From Albimonas pacifica (GTDB lineage: Bacteria > Pseudomonadota > Alphaproteobacteria > Rhodobacterales > Rhodobacteraceae): 64,000 nucleotides of DNA. Every line of letters begins with the position of its first letter. Within the stretch, counting starts at the first letter, position 1. Of the stretch, positions 17,641 through 27,458 are shown piece after piece. The notes below the pieces were generated by a model. It did not search any database. It saw only the letters and a program-made list of their open reading frames with translations, and was not told where the DNA came from. Position numbers and translations under genes: made by a program. The DNA lies in contig NZ_FOQH01000007.1 in NCBI RefSeq assembly GCF_900113695.1, positions 338,140 through 402,139 of the forward strand, in the 5' to 3' direction.

Positions 17641-18623
17641 CCGCGCCCCATGACGTCGCCGCGGATACGCTCGAGGCGCTGGCCGCGCGGCTGCGCGCGC
17701 ATCCCTCGATCCGCTCGAAGCTCGCCATCGCGGGGGCGACGGGGGCGCTGGGGCTGAGCGCCTCGGCCCCCGGCCGGCCCGGCGACGACGCCGCCGTCCT
17801 GCCCCGCGACGGAGGCTTCGACCTGCTGGCGGGCGAGGGCTTCATCCCCGCCTTCGTCGCCGACGACCCGTGGTTCGCGGGCTGGTGCGCGGTGATGGTG
17901 AACCTGTCGGACATCGCCGCGATGGGCGGGCGCGCCACGGCGCTGGTCGACCAGGTCTGGGCGCCGGACGCCGCCGCCGCCGCGCCCCTGCTGCAGGGGA
18001 TGCGCGACGCCTCCGCCGCCTATGGCGTGCCGCTGGTGGGCGGGCACACCAACTTCGCGGCCCCCGCCCTGACGCTGGCGGTCTCGGTCCTGGGACGGGC
18101 CTCGCGCCTAATCTCCAGCTTCGACGCCCGCCCCGGCGACCGGCTGCTGGCCGTCCACGACCCGCGAGGCGCCTACCGCAACTTCGACAATTTCTGCGCC
18201 GCCCTCGACGCCCCCCACGAGCGCCTGCGCGCGGATCTCGAGATCCTGCCCGAGCTGGCCGAGGCCGGGCTGGTCCGCGCCGGCAAGGACGTCAGCCAGG
18301 GCGGGATCGCGGGGACCGCCCTGATGCTCGCGGAATGCTCCGGCGTGGGGATCGAGATCGACCTCGACGCCGTGACGCCCCCGCGCGGGGTGGAGCTGGA
18401 GCGCTGGCTGCGCAGCTTCCCCAGCTACGGCTTCCTGCTCGCCGTCGACCCCGACGCGGCGCCGAGCGTGATCGACCGGTTCGCCGCCCGCGGCCTCGTC
18501 GCCGCCGGCATCGGCGAGGTCGTCGCGGGCTCCGCCGTCGCCCTGCGCGACGCCGCCGGCCGCGCGGTCTTCTGGGACCACGCCGCCGATCCCTACCTCG
18601 CCCCGGGGCCCGCCGATGCCTGA
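17637..18623 (+). CDS. Sll0787-family AIR synthase-like protein (Nit1C)
   Basis: 328-residue relative of the PurM/ThiL/SelD/HypE superfamily, whose members bind ATP and activate carbonyl, carboxamide or similar groups by phosphorylation. Seen: the Asp-rich PGDDAAVLP motif near residue 50, VNLSDIAAMGGRATAL, VGGHTNF, and the second-domain KDVSQGGIAGTALMLAECSG. It is not purM: it lacks the phosphoribosyl context and belongs to the conserved Nit1C gene order. The start overlaps the GNAT stop by 4 bp and its end overlaps the next small gene by 8 bp. Substrate unknown. Confidence 0.92.
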   Translation: MTAPHDVAADTLEALAARLRAHPSIRSKLAIAGATGALGLSASAPGRPGDDAAVLPRDGGFDLLAGEGFIPAFVADDPWFAGWCAVMVNLSDIAAMGGRATALVDQVWAPDAAAAAPLLQGMRDASAAYGVPLVGGHTNFAAPALTLAVSVLGRASRLISSFDARPGDRLLAVHDPRGAYRNFDNFCAALDAPHERLRADLEILPELAEAGLVRAGKDVSQGGIAGTALMLAECSGVGIEIDLDAVTPPRGVELERWLRSFPSYGFLLAVDPDAAPSVIDRFAARGLVAAGIGEVVAGSAVALRDAAGRAVFWDHAADPYLAPGPADA

Positions 18624-18903
18624 GACCTTCTGGACCGTGCGCTGGCCCGACGGCACGTCGGAGCAGCTCTACTCCCCCTCCTCCGTCGTCGGAGAGCTGT
18701 TCGAGCCCGGCCGCGCCTATCCGCTGCCCGAGTTCCTGTTCCGCGCCCGCATCGCGATGGAGCGCGCCTCGGACCGGGTGCGCCGCGTCCACGGCCATCC
18801 CTGCCGGCTGGCGCTGGGCCAGCTCGCCGCCATCGAGGCCGCCGCCGCCCGCTTCGCCGAGCGCGAGGACGCCGAGGTCGCCTGCCTGGACATCTCCCGA
18901 TGA
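18616..18903 (+). CDS. MSMEG_0570-family nitrogen starvation response protein (Nit1C)
   Basis: 95-residue protein of the MSMEG_0570 family (Slr0801 type), always found in Nit1C clusters and of unknown function. The protein starts METFWTVRWPDG-like (here MPETFWTVRWPDGTSEQLYS), then SSVVGELFEPGRAYPLPEFL and a final ALGQLAAIEAAAARF helix. No cysteine pair, signal peptide or membrane helix suggests a small soluble accessory. It overlaps the AIR-synthase-like gene by 8 bp and the flavoprotein gene by 4 bp, so all five distal genes form one coupled unit. Confidence 0.92.
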   Translation: MPETFWTVRWPDGTSEQLYSPSSVVGELFEPGRAYPLPEFLFRARIAMERASDRVRRVHGHPCRLALGQLAAIEAAAARFAEREDAEVACLDISR

Positions 18904-20192
18904 GGACCGAAGCCATGAAAGACCTCGCCCCCGGAACGCCCCATGTCCCCGTCGTCATCGTCGGCGGCGGACAGGCGGGCCTGTCGCTCGCCCACTGCCT
19001 GCGCGAGGCGGGGATCGAGTCGATCGTCTTCGAGCGCCGCCGCCGGTTCCACTCCTGGCGGGAGAACCGCTGGGACAGCTTCTGCCTGGTGACGCCGAAC
19101 TGGCAGTGCCGCCTGCCGGGCTATTCCTACGCCGACCATGGCGGGACCGACCCCGACGGCTTCATGCCCAGGGACGAGATCGTGGCCTATCTCGACGCCT
19201 TCGCCGAGCGAACGGCGCCGAACCTGCGCGAAGGGGTCGACGTGACCGGCGTGGCGCGGGAGGGCGAGGGCTGGCGGGTCGAGACCTCGGCCGGGACCTG
19301 GACCTGCGATCAGGTCGCGATCTGCACCGGGGGCTACGACACGCCCATCGAGCCGGACTATGCGCAGGCCCTCGCCCCCTCGATCTTCCAGATGCACTCG
19401 GTCGACTACCGCCGGCCGGCGCAGTTCCCGCCGGGCGGCGTGCTGATCGTGGGCACCGGCCAGTCGGGCGTGCAGCTGATGGAGGATTTCGTGCGTGCCG
19501 GCCGCCCGGTGCATCTCGCCGTCGGCCCCGCGCCCCGCAGCCCGCGGAAGTATCGCGGGCGGGACGCCACCGACTGGCTGTTCGACGCCGGCCACTACGC
19601 CATGACCATCGACCGCCACCCCGACCCGGCGAAGGCGCTGACCCAGACCAACCACTACATGTCCGGCCGCGACGGCGGGAAGGAGATCGACCTGCGCCGC
19701 TGGCATCTGGATCACGGGGTCGAGCTCTACGGCTCGCTGGCGGGGATGGAGGGGACGCGGGCCGCCTTCCTGCCGGATCTGGGCCAGAACCTCGACGACG
19801 CCGACGCCTCCTATCTCGGCATCCGCGCCGCCATCGACGCCTACATCGCCCGCGAGGGGATCGAGGCGCCGCAGGAGCCGCCCTACGCGCCCGCCTGGGC
19901 GCCGGAGGCGGAGCGCACGGAGCTCGACCTCGAGGCGGCCGGCGTCACCTCCGTCCTCTGGGCCATCGGCTTTCGCCCGGACTGGTCCTGGATCGAGGCC
20001 GAGGTCTTCGATCCCCGCGGCAAGCCCCTGCACCGCCGCGGCGAGACGGCCGCGCGCGGCCTCCACTTCCTGGGCCTCGGCTGGCTGAACACCTGGGGCT
20101 CGGGCCGGTTCCTGGGCATCGAGGAGGACAGCCGCTGGCTCGCCGGCCGGATCGCGGCGCAGATGGCGGGGGCGCCGGCGCTCGTCCCGTGA
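18900..20192 (+). CDS. MSMEG_0569-family flavin-dependent oxidoreductase (Nit1C)
   Basis: 430-residue FAD/NAD(P)-binding monooxygenase-like flavoprotein, last gene of the Nit1C cluster. The first dinucleotide fold is VVIVGGGQAGLSLAHCLREAG (shown in part; GGGQAG at about residue 22), and the second is VLIVGTGQSGVQLMEDFVRAG near 180. A late GLGWLNTWGSGRFLGI segment is typical of this branch. It may oxidise the nitrile/cyanide-derived substrate before or after nitrilase action; that order is inference. The ATG at 18900 overlaps the previous stop; a second ATG at 18915 has AGGA upstream and is equally possible. It ends 19 bp from a convergent ABC transporter operon. Confidence 0.93.
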   Translation: MRTEAMKDLAPGTPHVPVVIVGGGQAGLSLAHCLREAGIESIVFERRRRFHSWRENRWDSFCLVTPNWQCRLPGYSYADHGGTDPDGFMPRDEIVAYLDAFAERTAPNLREGVDVTGVAREGEGWRVETSAGTWTCDQVAICTGGYDTPIEPDYAQALAPSIFQMHSVDYRRPAQFPPGGVLIVGTGQSGVQLMEDFVRAGRPVHLAVGPAPRSPRKYRGRDATDWLFDAGHYAMTIDRHPDPAKALTQTNHYMSGRDGGKEIDLRRWHLDHGVELYGSLAGMEGTRAAFLPDLGQNLDDADASYLGIRAAIDAYIAREGIEAPQEPPYAPAWAPEAERTELDLEAAGVTSVLWAIGFRPDWSWIEAEVFDPRGKPLHRRGETAARGLHFLGLGWLNTWGSGRFLGIEEDSRWLAGRIAAQMAGAPALVP

Positions 20193-20211
20193 CGGCCCCC
20201 CCGCGCCCGGC

Positions 20212-20999
<788 letters not shown>

Positions 21000-21003
<4 letters not shown>

Positions 21004-21962
21004 GGCGCGCCCTCCTCCAGCAGGTGGCAGGCGGCGAGGCCGTGGGGCGTGGGCCGCGGCGCGGGGCGGCGGGCGGCGCACTCCGGCCGCTCGACCGGGC
21101 AGCGGCCGGCGAAGCGGCAGCCGGCGGGCAGGTCCGCGAGCGGCGGCACGCTGCCGGGGATCGCCGCCAGCCGCGGCCGCGGCGCCCCCGGCGCACGCGG
21201 CGCCGGCCGGGGCCGGGCCGCGATCAGGCCGCGGGTGTAGGGATGGCGGGGATCGGCGAGCACCGCCCCCACCTCCCCCCGCTCGACCACGTCGCCGCCG
21301 TAGAGGACCACCAGCCGCTCCGTCGCCCGGGCCACGGCCGCGAGGTCGTGGGAGATGAACACCAGCGCCATGCCCCGGTCCCGCGACAGGCGGACCAGCA
21401 GGTCGACGATCCGCGCCGCCACCTCGGCGTCGAGCGCGGTGGTCGGCTCGTCCGCCACCAGGATCGCGGGGTCGCAGGCCAGCGCCAGCGCGATGAGCGC
21501 CCGCTGGCGCTGGCCGCCCGAAAGCTCGTGCGGATACTGGCGCAGGCGGTCGGCGGGGTCGGGCAGGCCCACCTCATTGAAGAGCGCCAGCGCGCGGGCC
21601 CCGGCCTCGGCCCGCGTCAGGCCCAGGCGCACGCGCAGCGGCTCCATCACCGTGGTCCCGACCCGGCGCAGCGGGTTCAGGGCGGCCATCGGCTCCTGGA
21701 AGATCATCGCGATGCGGCGCGCGCGCAGGGCCCGCCAGTCACGCTCCCGCGCCCGGGTCATGTCGCGGCCGTCGAGCGTGAGGCGGCCCGAGAGCCTAGC
21801 CGACGCCGGCGTCATGCCCATCAGCGCAAGCCCCAGCATCGACTTGCCGGAGCCGGATTCGCCGACCACGCCCACCCGCTCGCCGGGGGCGAGGCTCAGG
21901 TCCACCCCGCGCAGCGCCTCGCCGGCGGGGAGGCGGACGCTCAGGGACGTCGCTTGCAGCAT
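21000..21962 (-). CDS. peptide/opine-type ABC importer, first ATPase
   Basis: 320-residue DppD/OppD-like ATPase. Walker A GESGSGKSM, Q-loop in IFQEPMAALNP, signature ELSGGQRQR, Walker B ILVADEPTTALDAE and the switch His in FISHDLAAV are all present. The C-terminal oligopeptide-transporter extension has cysteines in LPAGCRFAGRCPVERPECAARR, which in relatives bind an iron-sulfur cluster or metal. The Walker A Thr/Ser position is Met (GKSM) rather than Ser/Thr, an unusual substitution also seen in some family members. It overlaps its partner ATPase by 4 bp and follows the permease stop by 2 bp. Confidence 0.94.
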
Positions 21963-21964
21963 CC

Positions 21965-22783
21965 TCAGCGCTCCCGCACGAGGCGCGGATCGGCGAGATC
22001 GCGCAGCCCGTCGCCCATCAGGCCGAAGCCCAGCACCGTGACCACGATGGCGAGGCCGGGCCAGATCGCCAGCATCGGCTCGATCCACAGCAGCGTCTGC
22101 GCCTCGGCCAGCATCCGGCCCCAGGACGGCGAGGGCGGCTGCGCGCCGAGCCCGAGGTAGCTCAGCGCCGCCTCGGCCAGGATCGCCACCGCGAACTCGA
22201 TCGTCGCCTGCACGATCACCGCGGCGGCGACGTTGGGCACGATGTGGTCGAGCGTGAGCGCCAGGCGCGAGCGGCCGGCGGCGCGCCCGGCCAGCACGAA
22301 CTCGCGCACCCAGACCTGGTTGGCCGCGCCCCGGGCCACGCGGGCGAAGACGGGGACGTTGATGAAGGCGATGGCGAGCGCGGCGTTGGCCAGCGACGGG
22401 CCGAAGGCGGCGGCGAGCATGATCGCGAAGAGCAGCGCCGGAAAGGCGAAGCCCAGGTCGCAGATCCGCATCGCGAGATCCTCGACCCAGCCGCCCATGG
22501 CCGACGCCGCGAGGCCCAGCGCCGTGCCCAGCCCGCCCCCCAGCGCCACCGCCGCCAGCGCCACGGCGAGCGAATTCGCCGCCCCGACCATGAGCTGGGA
22601 GACGAGGTCGCGCCCCAGCTGGTCCGTGCCCAGCCAGTGCTCGGCCGAGGGCGGCGCGAACTTGTTCGCCACGTCGAGGGCCGCGTGGGGGAACGGCGTC
22701 CAGACCAGCGAGACCAGCGCCGCGAGGGCCGCAAGCGCGACCAGCGCGCCGCCGAGAAGCAGGTTGGCGGGCGGGCGGCTCAT
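21965..22783 (-). CDS. peptide/opine-type ABC importer, DppC-like permease
   Basis: 272-residue inner-membrane permease of the DppC/OppC type with about six hydrophobic helices. The family blocks are clear: HWLGTDQLGRDLVSQLM after the first helix, the EAA loop in [24 protein letters not shown], and SYLGLGAQPPSPSWGRML. ATG 22783 overlaps the DppB-like stop by 4 bp. It pairs with the DppB-like permease to form the channel driven by the two ATPases downstream. Nothing suggests a particular solute. Confidence 0.94.
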   Translation of the reverse strand: MSRPPANLLLGGALVALAALAALVSLVWTPFPHAALDVANKFAPPSAEHWLGTDQLGRDLVSQLMVGAANSLAVALAAVALGGGLGTALGLAASAMGGWVEDLAMRICDLGFAFPALLFAIMLAAAFGPSLANAALAIAFINVPVFARVARGAANQVWVREFVLAGRAAGRSRLALTLDHIVPNVAAAVIVQATIEFAVAILAEAALSYLGLGAQPPSPSWGRMLAEAQTLLWIEPMLAIWPGLAIVVTVLGFGLMGDGLRDLADPRLVRER

Positions 22784-23727
22784 GTCGCGCGGGCCTTCAG
22801 CCGGGGGTCGATCAGCACGTAGGCCACGTCGACGAGGAAGTTCGCGGCGACCACGATGGCCGCGAACATCAGCACCAGCGCCTGCACGGTGATCAGGTCG
22901 CGGTTGGCGATGGACTGGAAGATCAGCCGCCCCAGGCCCGGCAGGTAGAACACGTTCTCGATCACGATGGCGCCGGTGACCACGCCGGCGAACTGCATCC
23001 CCACGATGGTGACGATGGGGGCCAGCGCGTTGGGCAGCACGTGGCGCCACAGGATCCGCGCGGGCGAGAGCCCCGTCGCCCGCGCCGTGCGCACGAAGTC
23101 GAGGCGCATCGCCTCCAGCGCGGCCGAGCGCGTGACCCGCGCCAGCACCGCCGACTGCACCAGCGCCAGCGAGATCGTGGGCAGGATCAGGGAGCTGGCG
23201 GCCGCGGCCGGCTCTCCCCAACCGGGGAAGCCTCCGGGCGGCAGCCAGCGCAGGGTGACGGCGAACAGCAGCACCAGCAGGATCGCCAGCCAGAAGGCCG
23301 GCACCGCGATGCCGAGCTGGCTGAGCAGCATCATCGCCCAGTCCCCCGGCCGGCGGTGGTTGGCCGCCGCGGCCATGCCCAGCGCCAGCGCCACGACCAG
23401 GGTCACGACCATGCCCGAGGCCGCCAGCGACAGGGTCAGGGGCAGCCGCTCGGCGATCAGCCCCGCCACCGGCACGCCGAAGGACCACGAGGTTCCGAAA
23501 TCGCCGACCAGCGCCCCGCCGATCCAGGCGAGGAACCGCTCCGCCGCCGGCCGGTCGAGGCCCATCTGCGCGCGCAGCGCGGCGCGGGCGTCCTCGGTCG
23601 AGTCGATGCCCAGCACGGTCAGCGCCGGGTCGCCCGGCAGCAGGTTCATCACCGCGAAGACGATGACCGAGATCGCCAGCAACGTGGCGAGGAAGCCGAC
23701 GGTGCGGCGCAGGAGGAACAGGAGCAT
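22780..23727 (-). CDS. peptide/opine-type ABC importer, DppB-like permease
   Basis: 315-residue inner-membrane permease. The DppB hallmark N-terminus LLFLLRRTVGFLATLLAISVIVF leads to MNLLPGDPA. The EAA loop (DFVRTARATGLSPARILWRHVLPNAL) and the conserved end ENVFYLPGLGRLIFQSIANRD follow. Six hydrophobic helices are visible. It is the second gene of the operon, 103 bp after the binding-protein gene, and overlaps the DppC-like gene by 4 bp. Confidence 0.94.
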   Translation of the reverse strand: MLLFLLRRTVGFLATLLAISVIVFAVMNLLPGDPALTVLGIDSTEDARAALRAQMGLDRPAAERFLAWIGGALVGDFGTSWSFGVPVAGLIAERLPLTLSLAASGMVVTLVVALALGMAAAANHRRPGDWAMMLLSQLGIAVPAFWLAILLVLLFAVTLRWLPPGGFPGWGEPAAAASSLILPTISLALVQSAVLARVTRSAALEAMRLDFVRTARATGLSPARILWRHVLPNALAPIVTIVGMQFAGVVTGAIVIENVFYLPGLGRLIFQSIANRDLITVQALVLMFAAIVVAANFLVDVAYVLIDPRLKARAT

Positions 23728-23830
23728 GGGGTCCGGATGCGGTCGGGCCGCCCGCCGCGGGGGGGGCGGGACGAGGCGCGCGCGGCCGGGCGCCGGGCCC
23801 GGCCGCGCAGGGAAGCGGCGGCGGCGGGGC

Positions 23831-25321
23831 TCAGTCGGCCCAGCGCACCCCGGCGAGCGGCTGGAAGATCACCGGCGAGGAGGCCCAGAAGCCCTCGAGC
23901 CCCGCCTTGACCACGCTCAGCTTGGGGAGCTGGAACAGGAAGGCGTGGACGGCGGCCTCGGCCAGGAAGCGCTGCGCCTCGCGCTGCAGCTCGGCGCGGG
24001 CCTGCGCGTCGGCCTCGGTCTCGATGGCGGCCCACAGCGCATCGTAGGCGTCGTCCTGGTAGCCGTAGAAATAGTCCTTGCCGCGGGCGAAGTTGCCCAT
24101 GTCGTTGGGCGAGGTGTGGGCGATGATCGTCATGTCGTAGTTGCGGTTCTTGTAGACCTCGCCGATCCAGAAGCCCCACTCGACCGTCTCGACCTTCGCG
24201 TCCACCCCGGCGGCGGCGAGCTGCGCCTGGATGATCTCGGCCGAGCGGGTGGCGTAGGCGAAGGGCGGCACGCGCAGCGTCATCTCCCGGCCCGCGACGC
24301 CGGCCGCCTCGAACAGGGCGCGCGCCTTCTCGACGTCATGCGGCCAGGTCCCGGTCAGGTCGAGGTAGGCCGGTCCGTGCGGGGGATAGAAGCTGCCGAT
24401 GGGCGCGGCGCGGCCGTACATGGCGCCGTCGATGATCGCGTCGCGGTCGATGGCGTGGTTCACCGCCTGGCGCACGCGGGGGTCGTCGAAGGGGGCCCTG
24501 GCGTTGTTCATCGCCAGGATCACCTCGCCCTCGGTCGAGCCCACCGTGACGGCGAAGCGGGGATCCGCCTCGAACTGGGGCAGCATCTCGGGCGCGCCGA
24601 AGCCGGGGAAGGCGTCGAGCTCGTCGGCCATCAGCGCCGCGGCGCCGGAGGCGGGATCGGCGATGAAGCGGAACTCCACGCGGTCGAGGCTCACCGCCTC
24701 CGCATCGCGCCAGTCGGCGTTCTTCGCCAGCACCAGACGGTCGCCGCGGGTCCAGGAGACGAAGCGGAACGGCCCGGTGCCCACCGGCTCGGTCTTGGCG
24801 CGGTCCGCGCTCTCGGGCGCGAGGATCGAGGCGTCGCCCTGCGCGAGGTTGAACAGCAGGAACGCGTCCTTGCGGGTCAGGGTCAGGCGGACGGTCGCGG
24901 GGTCCAGCACCTCCACCGAAGCGATGGGCGCCCAGATCGACTTCGAGGGGTTGACCGAGTCCTCGGCCATCGCCCGGTCGAAGCTGAACTTCACGTCCTG
25001 CGCGTCGAAGGCGGTCCCGTCGTGGAAGGACGCGCCCTCGACCAGGTGGAAGGTGTAGGTCAGCCCGTCGTCCGCGATCTCCCAGCGCTCGGCGAGATTG
25101 GGCAGCACCTCGCCGGCCTCGTTCACGGTGGTCAGGCTCTCGAACACGTTCTGCGCCAGCATGCCGTCGATCGAGGCGGTGGCGTCGGCGGTGGGGTCGA
25201 GCACCGTCGGCTCCTGCTGGAGGCCGATGCGCGCCGTCCCGGCGGCCGAGGCGGGGGCGGCGAAGGCGAGAGCGAGGGCGAGCGCCGAGGCGGTCGCCGC
25301 GAGAAGCGCGGAAGGGGTCAT
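23831..25321 (-). CDS. peptide/opine-type ABC importer, periplasmic solute-binding protein
   Basis: 496-residue extracytoplasmic binding protein of the SBP_bac_5 (DppA/OppA) family. A signal peptide spans residues 1-27 (cleavage near ASAAG). Family blocks: LQQEPTVLDPTADAT, NVFESLTTVNEAGEVLPNLAERWEI, DAQDVKFSFDRAM and DPRVRQAVNHAIDRDAIIDG. AGGAG precedes the ATG. It heads the minus-strand operon and is divergent from the DeoR-type gene across 176 bp. The binding pocket cannot be read from sequence, so the solute (peptide, opine, glycoside or metal chelate) is open. Confidence 0.93.
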   Translation of the reverse strand: MTPSALLAATASALALALAFAAPASAAGTARIGLQQEPTVLDPTADATASIDGMLAQNVFESLTTVNEAGEVLPNLAERWEIADDGLTYTFHLVEGASFHDGTAFDAQDVKFSFDRAMAEDSVNPSKSIWAPIASVEVLDPATVRLTLTRKDAFLLFNLAQGDASILAPESADRAKTEPVGTGPFRFVSWTRGDRLVLAKNADWRDAEAVSLDRVEFRFIADPASGAAALMADELDAFPGFGAPEMLPQFEADPRFAVTVGSTEGEVILAMNNARAPFDDPRVRQAVNHAIDRDAIIDGAMYGRAAPIGSFYPPHGPAYLDLTGTWPHDVEKARALFEAAGVAGREMTLRVPPFAYATRSAEIIQAQLAAAGVDAKVETVEWGFWIGEVYKNRNYDMTIIAHTSPNDMGNFARGKDYFYGYQDDAYDALWAAIETEADAQARAELQREAQRFLAEAAVHAFLFQLPKLSVVKAGLEGFWASSPVIFQPLAGVRWAD

Positions 25322-25497
25322 GGGAGGGGCTCCTGTGGTTCGCCCCGGCGCTAGCAGCGACGGATGACGGTCCGGCGACGGTGCGATGAACTTTGCCCGG
25401 CGCCGTGGCGGGAGGCGGCGCGGCGCGGCGGCGGCGTCGTCGAACCGTCGCGAAAGCGTCGCGGGACTGTGCTCGTTCGCGCAGATGCTCCGCTCGA

Positions 25498-26352
25498 ATG
25501 GACAGACGAACGCGCATACTGGCCGCGGCGCAGCGGCACGGACGGGTCACCGTCGAGGGGCTGGCGGAGGCGCTGGGCGTCTCGGCGCACACCATCCGGC
25601 GCGACCTCGCGGCGCTGTGCGAGGCGGCGAAGCTGCGCCGCCTGCACGGCGGGGCGGAATACATCGAGGGCGGGGCCAACCTGCCCTACGAGGCGCGCTC
25701 GGCCCTGAACCTGGGGCCGAAGCGGGCGATCGCGGCGGCGGCGGCGAGGCTGGTGCCCGACGGCGCCACGGTGTTCCTGTCGGTGGGCACCACGCCGGCG
25801 ATGGTGGCCGAGGCGCTGGCCGGGCGCGAGGGGCTGGTGGCGGTGACCAACAACCTCAACGCCGCCCTGGCGCTGGCCGCCAACCCCAGCCACCGCATCA
25901 TCCTGCCGGGCGGCGAGCTGCGCCTGCCCGACCGCGACCTGCTGGGCCCCGCGGCGCTGGAGCTGATCGCGGGCTACCGCGCCGATCTGGCGATCTACGG
26001 GGTGGGGGGCGTGGACGCCGACGGCAGCCTGCTCGACTTCCACGCCGACGAGGTCGCCGCCCGTCAGGCGATGCGCGCGAACAGCCGCCGCACGATCCTG
26101 GTCGCCGACCGCTCCAAGTTCGGCCGCCGCGCCGCCGCCGTCGGCGGACGGCTGGAGGAGGCGGATCACGTGGTGATCGACGCCCGCCCCGGGCCGGAGC
26201 ACGCGGGCCTGCTCGCCCCGCTGGGCGACCGCCTGCTGGTCGCCGCGGAGATCGAGGCCCGCCTGCAGGACGGAGCGCCGCGCGACCGCTCGGCCGCGAC
26301 GGGGGCCGAGGCGCCCGCCCGCATGACCGCCCGGACGGGGGCCTGCGCATGA
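25498..26352 (+). CDS. DeoR/GlpR-family transcriptional regulator
   Basis: 284-residue sugar-phosphate-sensing repressor. The DeoR helix-turn-helix is at residues 2-58 (RILAAAQRHGRVTVEGLAEALGVSAHTIRRDLAAL), followed by the DeoRC domain with the phosphosugar-binding GTTPAMVAEAL, AVTNNLNAAL and VADRSKFGRRA blocks. Start ATG at 25498; no good ribosome binding site is visible. The stop overlaps the ABC ATPase start by 4 bp, so it leads the Ugp-like operon and probably controls it by sensing a phosphorylated product such as glycerol-3-phosphate. The gap upstream is shared with the divergent peptide-type importer. Confidence 0.92.
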   Translation: MDRRTRILAAAQRHGRVTVEGLAEALGVSAHTIRRDLAALCEAAKLRRLHGGAEYIEGGANLPYEARSALNLGPKRAIAAAAARLVPDGATVFLSVGTTPAMVAEALAGREGLVAVTNNLNAALALAANPSHRIILPGGELRLPDRDLLGPAALELIAGYRADLAIYGVGGVDADGSLLDFHADEVAARQAMRANSRRTILVADRSKFGRRAAAVGGRLEEADHVVIDARPGPEHAGLLAPLGDRLLVAAEIEARLQDGAPRDRSAATGAEAPARMTARTGACA

Positions 26353-27440
26353 GCGTCGCGGACTACGTCTCCCTCTCCGGCGTCACCCGGCGCTGGGACG
26401 GTCGCGGCGGGGTCGAGGACGTCTCCCTCCGCGTCCCGGCGGGGACTTTCACCTCGATCCTCGGGCCCTCGGGCTGCGGCAAGTCCACCCTGCTGCGGCT
26501 GATCTCGGGGCTGGAGCGGCCGCAGGCCGGGACGGTGCGCATCGCCGGGCGCGACGTGACCCACGAGCCCGCCTCGGCGCGGGGGCTGGCGATGGTGTTC
26601 CAGTCCTACGCCCTCTTCCCCCACCTGAGCGTGCGGGAGAACATCCTCTTCGGTCTGCGCGTGCGCCGCTCCGCCGCGGCGGAGCGGGAGGCCCGATACG
26701 CCGAGGCCGTCGCCATGCTGGGGCTCGAGGGGCTGGGCGGGCGCAGGCCGGCCGCGCTCTCGGGCGGGCAGCGGCAGAGGGTGGCGCTGGCCCGCGCGGT
26801 GGTCTCGGGCCACCGGTTGTGCCTGATGGACGAGCCGCTCTCGAACCTCGACGCCAAGCTTCGCCAGTCGGTGCGCCGGGACATCCGCGCGCTGCAGCGG
26901 CGCCTGGGGCTGACGGTGATCTACGTCACCCACGACCAGACCGAGGCGATGAGCCTCTCCGACCAGGTGGTGCTGATGCGCGCGGGCCGGGTCGAGCAGG
27001 CGGGCTCCCCCGTCGCGCTCTACGAGCGCCCGGCCACCGCCTTCGCGGCGGAGTTCGTGGGCGACCCGCCGATGGCGATGATCGACGGCGCGGCGCTGGG
27101 CGAGCCCGGCGTCACGGTCGGCGTGCGGCCCGAGCATCTGGCCGCAGCGCCCGCGGGCGCGGGCGACCTCGCGGGGCGGATCGTCGGGGTCGAATACCTC
27201 GGCTCCCGCACCCTGCTGGCGATCGGGCACCCGGCGGCGCGCGGCCTGGTGGTCTCGCTTCCCGGCCGCGTCGCCCATGCGCCGGGGGAGACGCTGGGCC
27301 TGGTGGCGCCCCCTGAACACCGGCTCCGCTTCGACGCGCGCTCCGGGCGCGCGCTGGGCGGGGCCGGCCCTGACGGCGGGGGCCGGACGGGGCCCGGCTC
27401 CGCCCCCGACCTCGCGCGCCGCCCCGGCCCTTCCCCCTGA
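26349..27440 (+). CDS. carbohydrate ABC importer ATPase, UgpC/MalK-like
   Basis: 363-residue ATPase of the CUT1 (MalK/UgpC) group. Walker A GPSGCGKST, Q-loop VFQSYALFPHLSVRENI, signature LSGGQRQR, Walker B LMDEPLSNLDAKLR and switch His in YVTHDQTEAMSL are intact. The C-terminal TOBE regulatory domain starts near residue 235 (EFVGDPPMAMIDG, VGVRPEHL). A Gly/Pro/Arg-rich tail of about 30 residues ends the protein. It overlaps the DeoR stop by 4 bp and precedes the sugar-binding protein gene by 18 bp. Confidence 0.94.
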   Translation: MSVADYVSLSGVTRRWDGRGGVEDVSLRVPAGTFTSILGPSGCGKSTLLRLISGLERPQAGTVRIAGRDVTHEPASARGLAMVFQSYALFPHLSVRENILFGLRVRRSAAAEREARYAEAVAMLGLEGLGGRRPAALSGGQRQRVALARAVVSGHRLCLMDEPLSNLDAKLRQSVRRDIRALQRRLGLTVIYVTHDQTEAMSLSDQVVLMRAGRVEQAGSPVALYERPATAFAAEFVGDPPMAMIDGAALGEPGVTVGVRPEHLAAAPAGAGDLAGRIVGVEYLGSRTLLAIGHPAARGLVVSLPGRVAHAPGETLGLVAPPEHRLRFDARSGRALGGAGPDGGGRTGPGSAPDLARRPGPSP

Positions 27441-27458
27441 CGCAGCACGGAGAACCCC

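Noticed and set aside
17637..18623. purM (phosphoribosylformylglycinamidine cyclo-ligase)
   Set aside because: It shares the superfamily fold, but its position in the conserved Nit1C order and its divergent sequence make it the Sll0787-type AIR-synthase-like protein.
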